Translations under genes and position numbers: made by a program | In this document: in pieces, positions 62,391 to 64,000 of the stretch | Numbering within the stretch: the stretch's first letter is position 1 | How the letters are laid out: each line of letters opens with the position of its first letter | Assembly (NCBI GenBank): GCA_020635205.1 | Contig: JACKAE010000002.1 | Span: forward strand, 558,001 to 622,000 | DNA: 64,000 bases | Direction: 5' to 3' | From: Ignavibacteria bacterium | GTDB lineage: Bacteria > Bacteroidota > Ignavibacteria > OLB7 | Notes under the pieces: model-generated | What the model was told of the DNA's origin: nothing | What the model saw: the letters and a program-made list of their open reading frames with translations, nothing else | Database searches by the model: none

Positions 62391-63105
62391 GCCAATTTCC
62401 CCGGAAGAAAAGGGTTCGTAGTTCTCCTCGCCCGAAGGGGCAGAATGGAAGAGAGACGATGTCAAGACTTCAAGCTCAGCCACCCCTTCAGGGCGGAAGC
62501 ATCAGATAGCAAATAGACTCCGTGGAGTGTAGCCTGCGGCTTTCTCCACGGCCACGTATCACTACTCCCTTCGGGAGTAGTTCGATCATCATCTGGCAAG
62601 TGCAAGCAACAAGCTGCCCCGTAGGGGCTACCGATCTGCCGTGGCAGATAGCCGGGGATGCCAATCCCCGGAAGAAATGCGTTCCTGATTCTCCTCGCCC
62701 CGTAGGGGCAGAATGGATGAAAGACGATGTCAAGGCTTCCAACGCAGCCGCCCCTTCAGGGCGGAAGCATCAGATAGTGAATAAACTCCGTGGAGTGCAG
62801 CCTGCGGCTTTCTCCACGGCCAAAAACGAGTACTCCCTTCGGGAGTAGTTCGATGATCGTTTGGCAAGTGCAAGCAACAAACTGCCCCGAAGGGGCTACC
62901 GATTCATAGCCGGGGATGCCAATCCCCGGAAGAAAAGGGTTCGTAGTTCTCCTCGCCCCGAAGGGGCAGAATGGAAGAGAGACGATGTTAAGACTTCAAG
63001 CGCAGCCGCCCCTTCAGGGCGGAAGCATCGGATAGCGAATAGACTCCGTGGAGTGCAGCCTGCGGCTTTCTCCACGGCAAGGCATGAGTGCTCTCTCCGG
63101 GAGCA
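62347..63105 (+). repeat. tandem array of multi-hairpin structured repeats (copies B, C, D)
   Basis: Three copies with a period of about 268 bases begin at 62347, 62616 and 62884; a truncated start is at 62116. In order each has: GCCCC/GGGGC with loop GCA, GTA or GAA; ATCCGCC/GGCGGAT (B) or ATCTGCC/GGCAGAT (C), absent in D; CCGGGGAT/ATCCCCGG; a second GCCCC/GGGGC; CCGCCC-cttca-GGGCGG; CCGTGGAG/CTCCACGG with inner GCC/GGC; and ACTCCC-ttc-GGGAGT. Paired substitutions between B and C in the second stem, and between copy A (5345-5563) and the rest in the third and last stems, indicate selection or constraint on pairing. Open frames through the array translate the repeat itself and are not accepted as genes. 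Confidence 0.9.
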
Positions 63106-63351
63106 GTTTGATAGGATTTGACTTGGAAGGGAGTGATGAGAAGACGATGCACACAGATTCCTGAACACTTCTGTGACGTGAGATCGCATTCTCTCGCAAA
63201 CCGATTGTCCGCCAGTATACCTATTCTATTAGGGTCTCATAACTCTTGAAGCAACCTAGCAGATAAAGCTCAGCGCGACAAGAGTGCCAATCCAAATTGG
63301 ATCAAAACCGCTCTTAACTCTACATACTCCCAACTCCAACTCGCCACAAAC
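63106..63351. other. spacer between repeat array and DUF368 gene
   Basis: No gene is seen. The last ~45 bases (63305-63351) are AACTC phrases which, on the minus strand, read as the GAGTT form starting at the stop codon of the DUF368 gene. Confidence 0.6.
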
Positions 63352-64000
63352 TCAAACGTGATCCCCAAGTTCGCTGTTTCCCATCTTCTCTATTGCGATC
63401 ACAACGATAAACCCAACTACTGCGAGGGCAAGTGCAATCCAGACTTCGGTTCCGAACCCCGGCAAGATATTGTCCTGAACCAGAGGTTGGATTTCGCCAT
63501 GTCGGTCGGTGTAGGTTTCGATAGTCTCTTTCCAAGGCCAGACTTTGCGGAGGCTTCCCAGCATCAGTCCGGTTAGGAGTGCAACGGTAAGGTCATGGTA
63601 TCGTTTGAAGAGCCAGCCGAGAAGTTGCGCGAAGGTAATCAAGCCAATCCCACAGCCGAGGGCAAACGTTCCGAGAATCACTCCATCTTCTGTGGCAAAT
63701 GTTCCGTCGCTAATCTTCGCTACTCGTCCGACGATGAACTGGTACTTGCTGAGCAAGAGCAAGATGAATGAGCCGGAGATGCCGGGGAGAATCATTGCGC
63801 AGATTGCCAGAGCACCACTTAGGAAGACAAACCCAAGATCATCGGGTGTTTGGGCGGGAACCAACCCTACGAGGATATAGGCGGCAACGGCTGTTACGAG
63901 CAAGGCTACTACAAGAAGTAGGTTCCACTTTGGAATCCGTTTGCTTACTACCAAAACTGAAGCCAAAACAAGACCGAAGAAGAAGCTCCAGAGATAGACG
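63352..64000 (-). CDS. DUF368 polyprenyl-phosphate transporter family, N-terminal part outside window
   Basis: The reading frame continues to the window edge, so 216 C-terminal residues are seen of a protein usually 280-320 long. It is a polytopic membrane protein with the DUF368 mark PGISGSFILLLLSKY and helices LLLVVALLVTAVAAYIL, LALAVVGFIVVIAI. Members were recently linked to recycling of undecaprenyl phosphate to the cytoplasmic face of the membrane, for cell-wall and glycan synthesis. The stop codon is joined to a GAGTT-type phrase. Confidence 0.88.
   Translation of the reverse strand, partial: VYLWSFFFGLVLASVLVVSKRIPKWNLLLVVALLVTAVAAYILVGLVPAQTPDDLGFVFLSGALAICAMILPGISGSFILLLLSKYQFIVGRVAKISDGTFATEDGVILGTFALGCGIGLITFAQLLGWLFKRYHDLTVALLTGLMLGSLRKVWPWKETIETYTDRHGEIQPLVQDNILPGFGTEVWIALALAVVGFIVVIAIEKMGNSELGDHV

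Noticed and set aside
62306..63121. Open frames through the structured repeat array, translating similar Arg/Ser/Pro-rich peptides in copies A, C and D
   Set aside because: The peptides follow the repeat's stems, the ~268-base period is not a multiple of three, copy B is frame-broken, and differences keep DNA pairing rather than protein sequence. They are repeat translations, not genes.

Overview
The window suggests a bacterium of the Bacteroidota-Chlorobiota-Ignavibacteria side of the tree, possibly close to the Kapabacteria. The evidence is a type IX secretion sorting tail on a giant lamin-tail protein, an IgGFc-binding-like exported protein, a CBM9/DUF5916 outer-membrane protein, a bacillithiol biosynthesis deacetylase (BshB1), a Chlorobi-like pairing of a carotenoid 1,2-hydratase with a family 2 glycosyltransferase, and many lipoproteins. 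This placement is inferred from gene content; no rRNA or tRNA gene is visible. The gene order looks chromosomal, with housekeeping genes (aspS, cmk, pyrC, mutY, cystathionine beta-synthase/cysteine synthase, ppk1) between envelope genes. No prophage, transposase, integrase or CRISPR array was seen.

Layout. 0-7.4 kb: partial secreted protein, dicarboxylate symporter, sixA-ppk1, a structured repeat, cytochrome P450. 7.6-21.9 kb: an exported 1583-residue TPR-CHAT protein, MsrA lipoprotein, MatC/SLC13-like permease, aspS, three envelope proteins of unknown role (one with a transglutaminase-like fold lacking its Cys), and a Crp/Fnr regulator. 21.9-34.2 kb: seven-LTD surface protein, DUF2892, WG-repeat protein, DUF5916 protein, cmk, pyrC, an S23-type four-helix-bundle gene. 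34.4-37.7 kb: a tight operon for an outer-membrane protein, a molybdopterin oxidoreductase and a tetraheme cytochrome c. 37.7-52.2 kb: CBS, mutY, a second sulfite-oxidase-like enzyme, a VWA membrane protein, YceI, PAP2, aldehyde dehydrogenase, a FAD oxidoreductase, a Spy-like protein, a PPP-type phosphatase, a GIDE-domain protein. 52.4-64 kb: bshB1, a SDR, a carotenoid glycosylation pair, an FHA-PBP pair, a STAND ATPase with TPRs, an array of structured repeats, a partial DUF368 transporter.

The most unusual material is between the genes. (1) A ~220-240 base element made of six or seven stem-loops occurs as a tandem array with a ~268-base period at 62.1-63.1 kb and as an inverted copy at 5.3-5.6 kb; copies differ by paired substitutions that keep the stems. 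(2) At least three unrelated low-complexity phrases (GAGTT/AACTC, AATTCAAAA/TTTTGAATT, GGATT/AATCC) sit against gene ends with a consistent polarity: the purine-rich form directly after stop codons and its reverse complement directly before start codons. Several genes take their stop codon, last residues or start codon from such phrases. (3) Inverted copies of these phrases flank an msrA segment and the S23-type gene. These patterns could mean terminator seeding, UTR-UTR pairing or mobile spacer DNA; the sequence alone does not decide between them.
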